From positions 2,914,001 through 2,978,000 of the forward strand of contig JBHGNT010000004.1 of the NCBI GenBank assembly GCA_043228905.1: a stretch of DNA of 64,000 nt. The letters are read 5' to 3'. The notes under the pieces were generated by a model. It had not been told where the DNA came from. It was given only the letters and a program-made list of their open reading frames with translations, and did no database searches. Numbering within the stretch: position 1 is the first letter of the stretch; each line of letters begins with the position of its first letter. This document shows, in pieces, positions 1 to 12,473 of the stretch. Origin of the DNA: Azolla caroliniana. Its lineage: Eukaryota; Polypodiophyta. A program made the position numbers and the translations under genes.

Positions 1-45
1 GTCTATGAATTAACAGGCTCTCTCTTCAATGCAATCGAGGAATTT

Positions 46-90
46 GCGTGCGTGTGTGTGTGTGTGTGCGTGTGTGTGTGTGTGTGTGTG
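46..90. repeat. (TG)n microsatellite
   Basis: Near-perfect TG dinucleotide run with two CG interruptions, read directly from the sequence. Confidence 0.95.
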
Positions 91-656
91 ATTTCATATA
101 CGAACATGTCCATGCCTTGGACACAATTAGTCAAAGAGGGGTGAGAAAGAAGAGGTGAGATCGATTAATGATAAAAACACGGCATAATAGAGGAGAGAAG
201 AGAAAGGCACCTAGGCATTCTGCTCCTAAAAATGGGTCTACAACACCTATGTTCCACAATACAAAGACTACAAATCATTGAAGTGCCCTATATTAAATTA
301 ACTCTTATGTTATTGAAGTAATTTTTATTATGGAAATTTCCATTGATATCAGAGTGATATTGGATCTAGTTAGTTTCCTACTCGACCCCTTGTCGTTATA
401 CCGAAAATACTCTCTCCCACTTTCCTACCAAAGCTTCGTGAGAAATTTCAACAATAATATTAGAATCGCCGATTCATGCATCTATCAATTGTAACTACAT
501 AGTGCAAGAACATATATATTCACTTTGAAATTGTCAAATATGTGAGACACACCAACAATCGGAGAATACAAACTTTGAACGTTATCTTCTTACACAACCA
601 CCACATACATGCACATATGTACTAGTGAGAATGCAGGCATATAAGCACATCAACTC

Positions 657-681
657 TGTGTGTGTGTGTGTGTGTGTGTGT
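657..681. repeat. (GT)n microsatellite
   Basis: Uninterrupted GT dinucleotide run. Confidence 0.95.
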
Positions 682-3034
682 CGTAATACCCTAATACATA
701 TCCAAATGTTTACATGTAATATGTATTGATGCCTAATGGTGTTATGCCTATTGGAGGGTAGGAAGTGTGTCCCTCTTTCTCACATTCTTCTACAATTGTC
801 CCTCGTATTTGGATTAATATCATAACAATGTTCATGCAAAGGTACAATCAATGTTGAACTAGGAAGAAGAACATTACAAGGAATAATATCATATCGTTCA
901 ACTTCATACATCCCCACATCCCATCCCATCACATCATTCCGAAATCCACTTCCTCACAAACACTAAAGGTCTAGGAATCGCCATGATCACAAGGCTCTAC
1001 GACACATCTTATGACAAGACACCATATCTTCTTTTATGCAATGCCGATGATGATTGTTGTCATCCTTCAAAAGGAGGGGGGGGTTACAAGAGAAAGTGTG
1101 GTGGTCCACCATTTTACATGTGGAAGTATGGTTGTGAAACTTGTATGAGATGATCCCGAATGTAGGATCGATGGAATAAATTTCTCCTTTACATTTTTTC
1201 GAAAGTGCTCGAGACCTTCCGACAACACACATTTTACGAGTGCCATTCGTGCCCAAGGATCAATGATCGGTCGAGATTTAACGATTCAATTCGATTGTAT
1301 CATGTTTTGATTCGATTCGATTCGATTGTATGGTGTTTGAGTTGTGGAGTCCTACATGTATATATCTCTATGTGGCTTTTGCCCACATCCTAATACAGTT
1401 TCTAACCAAAGTTTGATCTGTCCAAAAACAACTCATTGATTGATATAGTATCCAATATATTTATATGCTTCTACAAAGAATCAAAGAATATATATCTATA
1501 TATGATCGATTGTTTGAGAGACGATCAGGTAATCAAATTAGAATCCCTCGTGAGTTTTGATTATGGATGTGAATAAGGTAAGTGTAAAAAAAAACTATAG
1601 ATAAAAACCAGATCAAATGGGATCGGAACACAGGGATCACAAACATTAGCATTAGGTACATATACAAGGAAGGAATTGATCGAGCGTCTATGGAAGTAAA
1701 TATGCATTCATTATAAGGTTAGGATGTCTCGGGTTCGATAGATAATTAGGTTTAATTTGGCCCTTTCAATTAGATCGATTGTTCTTCTGATGTAGAGATA
1801 CATAGAAATGAGGGAAGTTTTAGATCACTGGATCGAAATCTCTTTACTGAATCAGTCATATGTTGAGTCTAAGTTCGGAATCGCTTGACTAATCAGTCAT
1901 ATGTTGAGTTTAATAAGTATTAGACGATGATAATTTATGTTGTACAATGATGATGATGGATTCCAAAAGGCTAATTCAATTAGGTTATATAGTCTACAAT
2001 AATGCTTGTTGATGTAATGTTGAGCTCTTTCTTTTCATTCTATCATGAGCAACAATGATAGGGTTTTCCATGTAGTTCCCATCCTAATCTTTCTGATAAT
2101 CCAATTATCTTTTTATCCATGTTGCTCTATGATGATGGATTCAAAGAGTCGAGTCTGATCGAATGGATTCCCTGTTGATATTTGTGTTAACTCAACTATG
2201 AGAAATAGTGCTAGGGTTTCTGGTTCCTTGTTAATCTTTCTGTCATGCTAGGGTTTTGTTTGTATTACTCTGTTTACCACAAATAAGCAGAGCTCACACA
2301 TTCTTCAATTTGTAATGAAGCTTTGTTCATCTATTACATTCTTCCATACATCTTTCTCAATGCACTAGGGTATGCAGTTCCCCATGATCTACTTTAATTT
2401 GTTTTGTGTTTTTTTTCTCTCATGTTTATGGATTTCAATGGTTGTCAATAAACCCTAAAACAGTGATAATGGCATATTATCATCATTCCTGTTGAAAACT
2501 GATATTTCTCTGCTGCTGGCTCAGTCTGCACCTTTGCAAGTAAGTTTTCCCTGCCCTTACTCTTCTATTTGGAATAAGTTAATGCTACAACTGGGTAGAA
2601 AACAGGGTTTCAGCCCATTTTATTGAACTTCCATAGGAAAATGAGCTCTCAATTGAGTTAAATTCACCACAAAGGAGGAAGAATGGGTAGCTTTATAAGA
2701 TTGTTTGGTTGATTGTTTCTCATGGAAGCCATGGCTAACTGTCTCAGTAGACTCTTGGATTGACCATTAGACCCTATATCAGTTTCTTGGATTGATGAGA
2801 CCCTAATAATATCCCTATGAAAATTTGTGAGCCTTTATGTAGAGCCTACATCTATGGTTTCTTAGCTATCTTCACTCAATATGTTGTGGTTTGTGTAGCT
2901 AAAGAAGCGTTCAGGGTTTGGGATTAAGTATATACAAGATGATGATATATTCATAGAGATTGCATGTTTTATCTATCAAAATGCAGCACTTTTGGAACAA
3001 AGAAAACATGAGTTTACTTCAAGTTTTCCATCAA

Positions 3035-3634
3035 GATGAGACGCCTTGTCTCTTCGGATCGGTGCTTGGGGAAGGTGATAGGTGTGGCGAGGTATAGTGC
3101 TTTGATCATTCTCTTCAATACCTACATCTAACAAGATAGATGTGTTCAAGATCCTCACTTTGATTGAAATCTACAAGTGCCAGAATTTTTACAAGATAGA
3201 TGTGTTATAGAAGTTATATACCTTTTCATGGTAAGATGAGACGCCTTGTCTCTTCGGATCGGTGCTTGGGGAAGGTGATAGGTGTGGCGAGGTATAGTGC
3301 TTTGATCATTCTCTTCAATACCTACATCTAACAAGATAGATGTGTTCAAGATCCTCACTTTGATTGAAATCTACAAGTGCCAGAATTTTTACAAGATAGA
3401 TGTGTTATAGAAGTTATATACCTTTTCATGGTAAGATGAGACGCCTTGTCTCTTCGGATCGGTGCTTGGGGAAGGTGATAGGTGTGGCGAGGTATAGTGC
3501 TTTGATCATTCTCTTCAATACCTACATCTAACAAGATAGATGTGTTCAAGATCCTCACTTTGATTGAAATCTACAAGTGCCAGAATTTTTACAAGATAGA
3601 TGTGTTATAGAAGTTATATACCTTTTCATGGTAA
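3035..3634. repeat. Perfect 3 x 200-bp tandem array
   Basis: Three head-to-tail copies (3035-3234, 3235-3434, 3435-3634) that I read as identical base for base. Each unit begins GATGAGACGCC and ends TTTTCATGGTAA. Within each unit ACAAGATAGATGTGTT occurs twice, so the unit has a shorter internal duplication. Each unit also contains the same 67-codon minus-strand open frame, which is a consequence of the repeat and resembles no protein I know. Identity among copies implies very recent amplification, gene conversion or an assembly effect. Confidence 0.95.
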
Positions 3635-3725
3635 GCACCAACTACTCAAATTGCTAGAAGTGTAGTCTCATGAAATCTACAACTTTATCACTTCTAGTGA
3701 CAGAGAATGCTTATAATATTTTGTT

Positions 3726-3942
3726 ATGTCTTATGCCTATTTCCATGTTTGCGTGAAAAGATCTATCTCTTTTATGTATTTGCAATGTTGTATAATGCAA
3801 TACTTGGTACAATAGATAGGTAGATAAAGTAGATTCAAATGTATGCTTATTTTCGTGTTTCCATGAAAATATCGCTTTTATGTATTTGTAGTGATGTATA
3901 ATGCTCAATACAATAGATAGGTAGATAAAGCATATTCAAATG
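3726..3942. repeat. Imperfect tandem duplication, unit about 100-118 bp
   Basis: Two diverged copies share TTTTATGTATTTG, AATAGATAGGTAGATAAAG and ATTCAAATGT in the same order (first copy from about 3726, second from about 3845). It lies just downstream of the 200-bp array. Confidence 0.7.
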
Positions 3943-4029
3943 TGATTATAGGTTTTTCCTAAAGGTTGAGCATCACCGAAGATTGTGATACTTAGCGTGG
4001 AGAAATTTTCTATAGAAAAACATGCATAG

Positions 4030-4520
4030 GCAATGAGGGTCCTTGCCAATCCCCAACATCCTATCTCACATCAACGAGAGCATGAGGTAAAGCAAGCGTG
4101 ATCTGTGGTACATATGGTGAACAAGGAGATGGGCTTTGATAGCAAAGATGGACAATGAGACGAGCTCTAGTAGCAAACATGGATGAGTGTGCTTTGCTTG
4201 ATTGAAGAAGAAGATGTTTGTGTAGTTTCAACGGAACGTTATGTAATATAATTTGTGGAATGTGAGCTTCCGCATCTCTCTCAAGCCATAATATTTCGGA
4301 ATCGCAAAAAACCCTCATTCATGGAGGAATCTATTGAGGTAACATGAAGCAAGTGCAGTGCATCCCATCTTCCAAACTATTCTTGCATCCATCTAGAACT
4401 CAAATATCTTGGGTTGTGTCTTTGGAACTTTTTTTCGTGCTTCCCAATCATTTCTAGAAAGTCAATGCGAAGGTTTATGTTGTATCTCTTGTACATATTA
4501 ACCAAGATACACCTTTTTAT
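4030..4520 (-). mobile_element. LINE-type retroelement remnant, C-terminal region
   Basis: Read on the minus strand with frame breaks, this segment gives phrases such as FGRWDALHLLH, IDSSMNEGFL and ERCGSSHSTNY. These line up in order with FGRWDARHLLHD, LDSSVNEAFL and DKCGGSRFTHY of the better preserved fragment at 16646-17170. In that family the segment lies between reverse transcriptase and the C-terminal zinc-binding domain. Stops and frameshifts make it non-coding today. It is too short and eroded to show ends or target duplications. Confidence 0.6.
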
Positions 4521-5039
4521 TTAGAAATATTTAAGGGAAATTTTCCCATGGTACCCCGTTTATCCTCAATATAAAAATTGTTTTTGTCATTCAGTTGATT
4601 AAAGTTCACGGAAGCTTAACCATTTGGTTGTGCCAAATGTAAAGGTATCACATATTGCATGAAGAATGACAAGAACTAAAGCATATAGTTAGACACATGT
4701 CACATAAAATAGAATACATTTTTTATTGTCCATAAGGAGGTCATCTTCTATGTGAGCCTTCCTTAGAAGGGGGGTTACTACTGTGTAATAAAAACTCTCA
4801 CATATGGTGATCATGCATGCTAAAGGATGCGGTATTCATCCTCTGTTAGGTTTTCATTACATATCTTGCATATCTTCATACTTCGGTGATGATGTGATGC
4901 AACCTCAACAATTAATTTATGTGAGCAAGTTCAAAGAAGTGTAAAGCCTCTAGAGAGCCAAGGCTCATTGGGGTACAATAAGATGCAACTACATAAGTTT
5001 TGGCATTTTTACCTTGTATTGGGGGTAACATTTGCAATG

Positions 5040-5490
5040 TAATATTCCGATTTGGACATTGTAGCATCTAGTGACATCATTCTCAGTGCCTCTAGTAATC
5101 TATCGTCATTGACCACATGCTTCATAGCATCACATGAGAGCTTGAAAGGATATTCTACTTCTCGTCTTTTAATAATATTGTCAAGCACCCAACTAGATAC
5201 GAGGAGATTTTACTCTTATTAGTTTTTTGTACATTAAATCCTATGTTTCAAGTTTGTTTTTGCAATTTGCGATCAGGCATATTCTTGACTTCTCTGATAT
5301 ACTCGTAAATTTTTTGCATGGCTAGCACCTCTATGACTTGAGCACTTGTTTCTAGTAGCATTAGGAATTTGAGGATTTAACTCCCAATATTTGTCTAGGT
5401 AAGAACATTAGGAGTTAGGAGAACCCCACACTTCCACTCCATAAAGTAACACTTGACCACTAGAGCATTTAATAACTTCAATCTCACCTC
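5040..5490 (-). mobile_element. LINE-type retroelement remnant, reverse transcriptase tail
   Basis: The minus strand reads MLLETSAQVIEVLAMQ followed by KIYEYIREVKNMP (5281-5360), a pattern I associate with the region just after the reverse transcriptase domain of plant LINE-like elements. About 70 bases further on it gives VQKTNKSKI, matching IQKTNKRKIL of the fragment at 16646-17170. It is a separate degenerate copy from 4030-4520 because both contain the same stretch. No intact frame remains. Confidence 0.5.
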
Positions 5491-8400
5491 CCATCCTCGA
5501 ATATCGAATTGGTGGTGAAATTCCACGTCCTAGGCTAATTTGGAAAATTTCACTAATTTTAAACAAAATATGCTATACTTAAGATCTTCATCATTTTTAC
5601 ATCCATTTGTGGTATGCTAAATTTAAAAGACTTCATTTTTACCCGAATAATGTTGCTAGAAAAGAGTTAGTTGGGAGATGTAGAGTCGGGGTAAAATGGG
5701 GTTTATTTTAGTTTTGTTGGAGTTAAGGGTCGGATGAGTTTTTGTTGTTTTTGTTTGATAGTTTTGGAGTTGTTCCTCCAAGTTGTATATGTTGATCCCA
5801 TTGTGGATTCGGGTAAACTCTGTTGTATTCTATTTGCTAATTAATGCAAAGTAGTGTTTTTTTTTTTTTGGGGGGGGGGGGGGGGGACTCCATTTCCAAC
5901 CTCCACAACCTCTTGAAGATGGTATTACACAAACCATTGGTTTATCCTCCCCCTTGCATATTCACCACCTATCAACACAATATCATTGACATTTTTATTT
6001 TTATTTTTATTTTTATAAATTTTTACAACAACGTTAGATTTCTTCTTTTATTCATCCACACCATGGAGCACTAGTCTTGTATCAAGAACATAGCCTTGTT
6101 CTTTCATCTGAGAATTCAGAGTGTCTAGTCTTGCATATATATGCTTGCAATCGGGATGCCACTGCTCACGAGGAAAGAATCTATGAATGTCATCATTCAC
6201 CTCAATCATGTTGCATCCTGGTCATTTCTTTACTCCTCAGTTGACCATTGTTTCTCTTAGCATTTTTACATTCCACCTCCCATTTGGCATAAATATTTGA
6301 GAGCAATATATACAGAGCTCCATTATTGGGCCAAGAGAGATACGTAATTTAAGGCCATTTCCCCTCACTAGAACTCCCCTAAACTCCTACTCGCACCAAG
6401 AAGAGTCATCCATATAAGAGTTGAGACACAAAATGGCATACTATAAATAAGGTCGTTGGCCACATCATTGACATTTTACCTATCTATATCACAAATTGAG
6501 GTGCACCCATGCCTTTCCTCAAAAAACACCTTTATATTGGAAAATCTCTTCCAACTAAGATTGCTCTATTCATAGCTCCCCATGAGTTCCCACTACCTAA
6601 CTGTTTGCATCTAGCATGATGTCACATGCATTATCATCTAACTTTCTTAATTCATGCACGTTTGCAAATGTAAGAAAGGCCTATGTTATCTAAAACACAC
6701 TCGAAATATGGATTGAATATAAGTATGGAAGGGTTCAACAACGTAACCTCACATGATGATGCATGCATTTTTGCATCTAAATATAGTTTTGTCTTTGTAG
6801 GTGGTTCAATTTCAGGCAAAGCTTATAAGCAACATTTGGTTCCTCGTTGCTTATGGGGCTCAAGGGGAGTAGAATAGAATATAAAATGGTTGTTTACCAT
6901 CCACTAGGAGGCCAATTTTGACTTAGTATACGTACCGTACCCATCAAGATGAACCTTCACAATTATATTCATCATGAATATGCCTTCATCCAATATCTCC
7001 ATTGTTTCGGTTAAATCTAGAGAATGATATTAAAATGCCCAAACTATCTTGAAAAAATAAAACATGAGGATCAAAAGTACTATCATGGTCAAAGAGAGGG
7101 AAATCTTCTAAAATTTTGATTCACACCAAGCACTAAGAAACATGCATATTTTCTTTCCAATGTAATACCACAAATTAAACGTGAAACGCATTGTAGGGTT
7201 ATTGGTCTAAACTTGTCTTTGTAATGTTCTACTCCTAAAAAAGGAACGAAAAAGTGGACTAGTAAAGTTTGAAAATAAAAATATTGAATGACCAATTAAA
7301 AAAAGTGACATGAACTTTATATATACACCATCTTAAGAGTCCCATCTCCACTAAGATGCATTACATCAACAAATGGATAAATCGCTACATTTTCTATAAA
7401 TATCTTTGCAAGACAATCATCTAATGACACCAATACGATGATAAGTTGATAACATTATTCAAATTAGCTTAATTAACTTACATATTATGACAAAGTAAGC
7501 TCTTAGGTTATTACTACTCGATTCAAATTAACATTAATTAAGAAGTTTAGGTATCTAAAGTTATTGCATAATTGCGTAATCAAGACTAGGATATATGTAA
7601 AGCGATTTTATTATCACATTCAAAGGTCAAATATGATCTAGGGATCCAACCTTGACGGTCAAATATCTGCGAGTTACATTTGGCTTGGCACTTGCAAGCA
7701 AGGTCATGAAATAGTGAAACTTTTCATTGCGTAATCAATGACTTTTTACTATGATTTATTGATAGCCGTGAAAGTTCTTGGAAATGTAAGTTGAGATGCA
7801 TTAAGAAAAGGTTGTTCCATATACCACTTGAGAGCATATACATCTCGAAAACAATGGATATTGACTTTTCTAAAACGTGTTGAAAGTAAGAAGTTTCGTT
7901 GCAACTTGTTACAACACTTTGGGTGGGAAATTACATATCTTGACATTGATAAAGAATGTCACTTTGATGAATGTGGGCGTGTGCGCATAAATGTAGTTGG
8001 TGAATATGATGCTATATCGAAGAATCCATGGAGCCAAATGTTTCTTACCATGTAGAATGTTGGTAGATACTCCCTATTTTTTTCATTTGGACTAACTTCA
8101 TTCTTGAAGTACTCAAAGCCAATGAATGCCTCCAAAATTCCTTGAATGTGAGAAGTAAAGGAATCGAGGAACGATATGTAAAGTTAAGAAATAAAATGTC
8201 CAATCAAGGGCACATGGAGAAAACGGACATGATAAATTTTCAATTGTTATGGGAATATACAATTGTGTGATAGAGGGAGATGCATTTAATTCCTTGATGA
8301 GATTAAGACAATATATATGACAATGACCCATGACAACATAAACTCAAAGTTCTCTACCATAAATTCAAGGCTCGAATTGATCATGGCTTATTGTTACCAT

Positions 8401-9883
8401 CCAAAATATGATATAGATCAATAGATTCTATTAATTTCCTTATTTTTTTAGTATGACGATAGTATGCATTGCATTATTACTTCATGACTCCCCTTCCATA
8501 AGAGAGTCAGCTCTATTACAAAGTTCTAAAGAGAGAACAAGTGTTAGTGTTGGTTGTGAGGTGGTAAAGTAGAGGATTCAAATCCCAAGATGATGGTTCG
8601 TTGCTTTTGGTACACATCGACTAACCATTTGCACTACTTTCACCTTCCCATATTCTTTTTGTAAATCATAGAGTCATCTTGGCGTGAGCTCTAATTTCAC
8701 ATCCAGAAAGGTTAGGGCCTGAGGAATTGATCCCGATTTTCTTTTGTGTAGAGGTTGATCCATCATGTACAATGGAATGATTGAGGTTAGTAACATGTGC
8801 CACTACATTGTCAATCAAAATAAGCAATCTTTTGCACAACACAATGCTCTTTGATATTATGTATATCACATGTTGTTTGGAAATTTGGTTGTTGTTCTTT
8901 TCTTCTTTTTTCCAAAAAAATGGTTGTTGTTCTTACATAGCAAGGTTTTTGGAATAAATAAATAGGTGTGTGTGCCTATCTAAACAGATATAACCCCATA
9001 GGGTAAGACGTGTGTGCATGTGTGTATGTTTGTGATACATAGAATTGTTTGTGACAATGTATGAGTTTGCACTTCCACTCACAAAGTCAAAGAATATGTA
9101 CATGTAAGAGTGTGCATGCATCTTTATATGTAAGAGAGAGAGTGTGTGTACATAAATATATGTAACAGAGAGAGAATGTGCATAAATATATCAATTGTAT
9201 GTAAGAGAAAATACAAAGAAATGATTGTGACAATCCTCGGGTAATGTTTGTCACAATACTTTGGTAATTTAGGTAAGATTCATTTCCGCACTATATTATA
9301 TGTTTGAGTTTGTATGATCTTACGTTTGAAACGGTAAAAAATGGGGAGTCAAACTCAATCTTTTGAGAAGAGCAAATTATCTTTACGGTTTCCCGCCCGA
9401 TGTTACCTAAGATAAAAATAAATGTAAAATATTTCCATATTGTAATGGTAACTTGAGGTAACCTTGATTTTGAAAAGGAAATGTACGTCGAAATTTTGAA
9501 CGTCAAGTGTTCAAACTTCCTTTTGCTTATCTTGGGATGAGTAATTTAATCCGGTTTGTGGATCACAAATTCTAGTTATGTTGGTATATAATCCCTCATA
9601 AGGTTTTCATCCAAGACCTTGTTCCACTATATTCTAATAATAATCATATATACACATGTCTTTCTCTCCTATAACCAACAAATTAATATATTTATTCACA
9701 ATCTCGACTAATTGCTATTGTCCTTTGAATGTCTTCAATAATAAACAAAAATAAGGAGTAGATATTCATCTAACCCAATAAAGAGTAGCATTTGTATATG
9801 GTGGGTGTGTGACGTGTCTATACAGTCACATGGTGCATCATCATGACCAACATGTAAAACAAGGTTTTGTATTTGCTTACATC
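5491..9883. other. Intergenic DNA, no supported gene
   Basis: AT-rich sequence whose longest open frames are under 80 codons and resemble nothing I know. It includes a T13/G17 homopolymer pair (5850-5887), a (TTTTTA)n tract (about 5991-6017) and short imperfect repeats with TGTAAGAGAGAG and ATAAATATAT motifs (about 9126-9210). A minus-strand phrase near 7200 (FRPITLQ) is reminiscent of LINE reverse transcriptase but is too short to call. Confidence 0.5.
5850..5887. repeat. poly(T) then poly(G) homopolymer tract
   Basis: About 13 T followed by about 17 G. Exact lengths are unreliable in most sequencing data. Confidence 0.8.
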
Positions 9884-10256
9884 ATACTAAGATGATGCTA
9901 TCTAGTACAACACATGTCCACACATCCATATACATCACAATGTGAAGGAGGTACCCTGTGAAATATGTACAATACTACAACTTTTGATAGTGGATGTTCT
10001 AACTTCTCATGCTTGTCTAATAACACATGACCCAAACCCATTATATCACTCCTAGACTCGACTAAATCGCTAATATGATGCTATCTAGTACAACACTTGT
10101 CTATACCCATTTGCATTGCAACATGATGGAGGTTACATTGTGCGATGTGTACTATAATATAGCTTTTGATAGTGGATATTCTAACTTCTCATGCTTTTCA
10201 ACAAATATATGCCCAAAGGCCACAATGTCACTCTGTTTCTAAACTAATCACTAATG
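9884..10256. repeat. Imperfect direct repeat, unit about 185 bp
   Basis: Two adjacent copies (about 9884-10068 and 10069-10256) share GATGCTATCTAGTACAACAC, CTTTTGATAGTGGAT, TTCTAACTTCTCATGCTT and other blocks in the same order. They differ at roughly one base in five. No coding sense was found. Confidence 0.75.
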
Positions 10257-11740
10257 CCTCGATTATCTAAAACAAACACATCCTTCCTTACATCATGATT
10301 TGTGACTATTTCACAACTATGAGATGATTTGCCACATAATTATCTTGAGCACTTGATGTGATTGATGAATGTTATTACACTTTAACAACTTCATGCATCT
10401 CTTGAATATACTTGGTAGGCCCTTGAGTACCTTATGTAGCAATAACTTTATTAGTGATTTGTTTGACAACTAAATTGAAGCATAATACACTCACCATCGA
10501 GATAAATTTGTCTTCAATCCTTGTTGTGAAGCATATATACAAAGGCAAATCTCCTCCACCTTGAAATATGAAAAATGGCAATTCATTTGTTGGCAAGACT
10601 ATGAGCCTAGTAACATGAAATCATTGTTGCAATTACATGAGTCACAAATTACAATGAATTCAAAATGTTGTACATAGAGAACACTTTGTGATAGTGAGTT
10701 AGAAAGATCGAGATTTTCATTATGGGTTTCTCGAATAGAAAAACCTCGGTCATATCCATATAACTTAAATTTTAATTGTACCCATTGTGCATATGAATAG
10801 TATTGACTCATAATCAATAAAATACATGTCAAATGTGTCCTTTATGGTTAAGGTTGCATTGATGACAAAAACTCGTTGCCACGGAAATATCACAAACAAG
10901 TAACCACATTAAGGGCAAAGGCATAGGTAAATACACAAACAAAAATCCCTCTAGTTGATCAATCAATGACCTTCTCACAAAAAGGTTGATTTGAAATTTA
11001 TTGATTCAATTAACATAGTATCGGGGGCTTGGCAACTTTTTATCCTTAAGAAAAAATGAAAAAATAGAAGGCATAAGTTATAACTAAATCCCATGTTCAT
11101 TTGGCGAAAGGAATAAGATGCTCGTGTTATGAAAACGTGATATTATTGATGCACCCTTTGTGAGCCAATTACGGGCCATGGCATTAGTGAACTTCATATC
11201 CAAAACCTTGACCGTTGAATCATTTAGGGTGCTTTGTGATGAGTCTAAAACTACAAAATACACGACAACGATGTGCAAACGTTACAAGTATAAAACAACA
11301 CACAACAAGATTAGGAGTAAATTGTTATGTAGTGGAAGCAGACGTGTGTGGAGCATTTCTCAAAATAGAAGCACACGAGGAATTTCCTAGTCAAGGTGGG
11401 GTGAGCATCATCGAAAGCTCGCGTTTTCTTCCAAAACCTAACGGTGATGAAGCAACATAGCCGAGGAAAGCTATCCCTAGGGCAGACTTTACCTATCTCC
11501 AAAGTATCGGATACGTTCGAGAAGTAGGGTGGGTTTCGGGTGTTTGGGGGTGGCCAAGGTAAGGAACACAATATGCGCGGGCTCATCGCGGGAAGATTTT
11601 GATAGCATGGGTTGGAAGGTTTGGAAATACATAGTCTAATCCAAGTGTGGGCAATTTGCACATGTGCATGTGCATGTGCAATGATATATATAGATAGATA
11701 GATAGATAAGCCATGTACATATATGTATTAACATCAATGG
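10257..11740. other. Intergenic DNA, no supported gene
   Basis: Several overlapping open frames of 65-116 codons occur on both strands at 11084-11661, but none shows a recognisable motif, start context or splice pattern. A short GATA microsatellite lies at about 11690-11709. Confidence 0.45.
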
Positions 11741-12243
11741 ATTTTTATTCCTTTTTTTTTGTTTTGTTTTGTTTATGTTTTCCGAGGGAGGAGGTTACAG
11801 ACTTAGGGATAAATAGAAAATAAACAAATAAAATAAAATAAAATAAAATAAAGCAAAATAAAAACAAGAAAAATAGAATTGGCTAAATAAAATGAATTGA
11901 GCAAAAAAAGAAAGGAGAAAAAACTCCCGTTTTTTGTTTTGCATATTTTTAAAAAAAGAGAGGGAGGATTCAGGAAGGTACATAATGTATGTAAAAAATT
12001 TGAACGAGCGAGGAAATAAAAAATAAAGGAAATAAAAGGAGAGAAGAGAGAGGAAATAAAAAAAATAAAAGGAGAGAGAAAATAAAAAATAAAGGAAATA
12101 AAGGAGAGAAGAGAGAGGATATGACGTGGCACGGGCGGCGGACATCTCTCTGTCTCTGTCTCTCTCTTCCGCCTGTCTGAAAGCGGACGTCAGAATTCGA
12201 TTACGCGCCATTTTTTTTCTTCCTTCTTCTTCTTCTTCTTCAG

Positions 12244-12285
<42 letters not shown>
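11741..12285. repeat. Low-complexity purine-rich tract and (GA)n microsatellite
   Basis: (AAAATA)n, GGAAATAAA/GGAGAGAAG repeats and a (GA)n run at about 12249-12285, directly upstream of the SIAMESE-related-like gene. The minus-strand frames rich in F, S and Y across this tract are translations of low-complexity sequence, not genes. GA/CT runs are common in plant 5' leaders, so the (GA)n may belong to the leader of the downstream gene. Confidence 0.8.
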
Positions 12286-12289
<4 letters not shown>

Positions 12290-12473
12290 GTAGTTAAAAC
12301 CCCTTTTGCCTCCTCCTGCTATTAATTAGGGTTTCTCCATTTCCTGGCTTTCCTCTGCTTTTGCTTCTTCTTTTTTCTGTTCCCTGTTAGGGTTCCTTGT
12401 TCACTGCCTTCCCAATTCCTCCTCCTGCTCTTATTCAGTGCTCTTCTTCCCCAGCCCAATCCCATCGCCATCT

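Larger units (their letters stand above)
1..3034. other. Intergenic DNA with (GT)n microsatellites
   Basis: AT-rich sequence with no coding region I can support. It holds two (TG/GT)n microsatellites (about 46-90 and 657-681). Short phrases such as AAACCCTAA-like and TAGGGTTT motifs near 2190-2460 resemble plant 5' leader sequence, but no open frame or splice pattern follows them. Confidence 0.6.

Noticed and set aside
3155-3558. Repeated identical 67-codon minus-strand frames
   Set aside because: They exist only because the 200-bp DNA unit is repeated. The peptide resembles nothing and has no promoter or splice context.
3035-3634. CRISPR-like array
   Set aside because: Plant nuclear DNA; repeats are 200 bp, contiguous and without spacers.
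8540-8600. tRNA-derived SINE head (GGATTCAAATCCC resembling a B box)
   Set aside because: No A box at the correct distance and no tRNA fold or tail.
11795-12211. Minus-strand frames rich in Phe, Ser, Leu and Tyr (109-138 codons)
   Set aside because: Translation of an A/G-rich low-complexity tract; looks like a membrane protein only because of composition.
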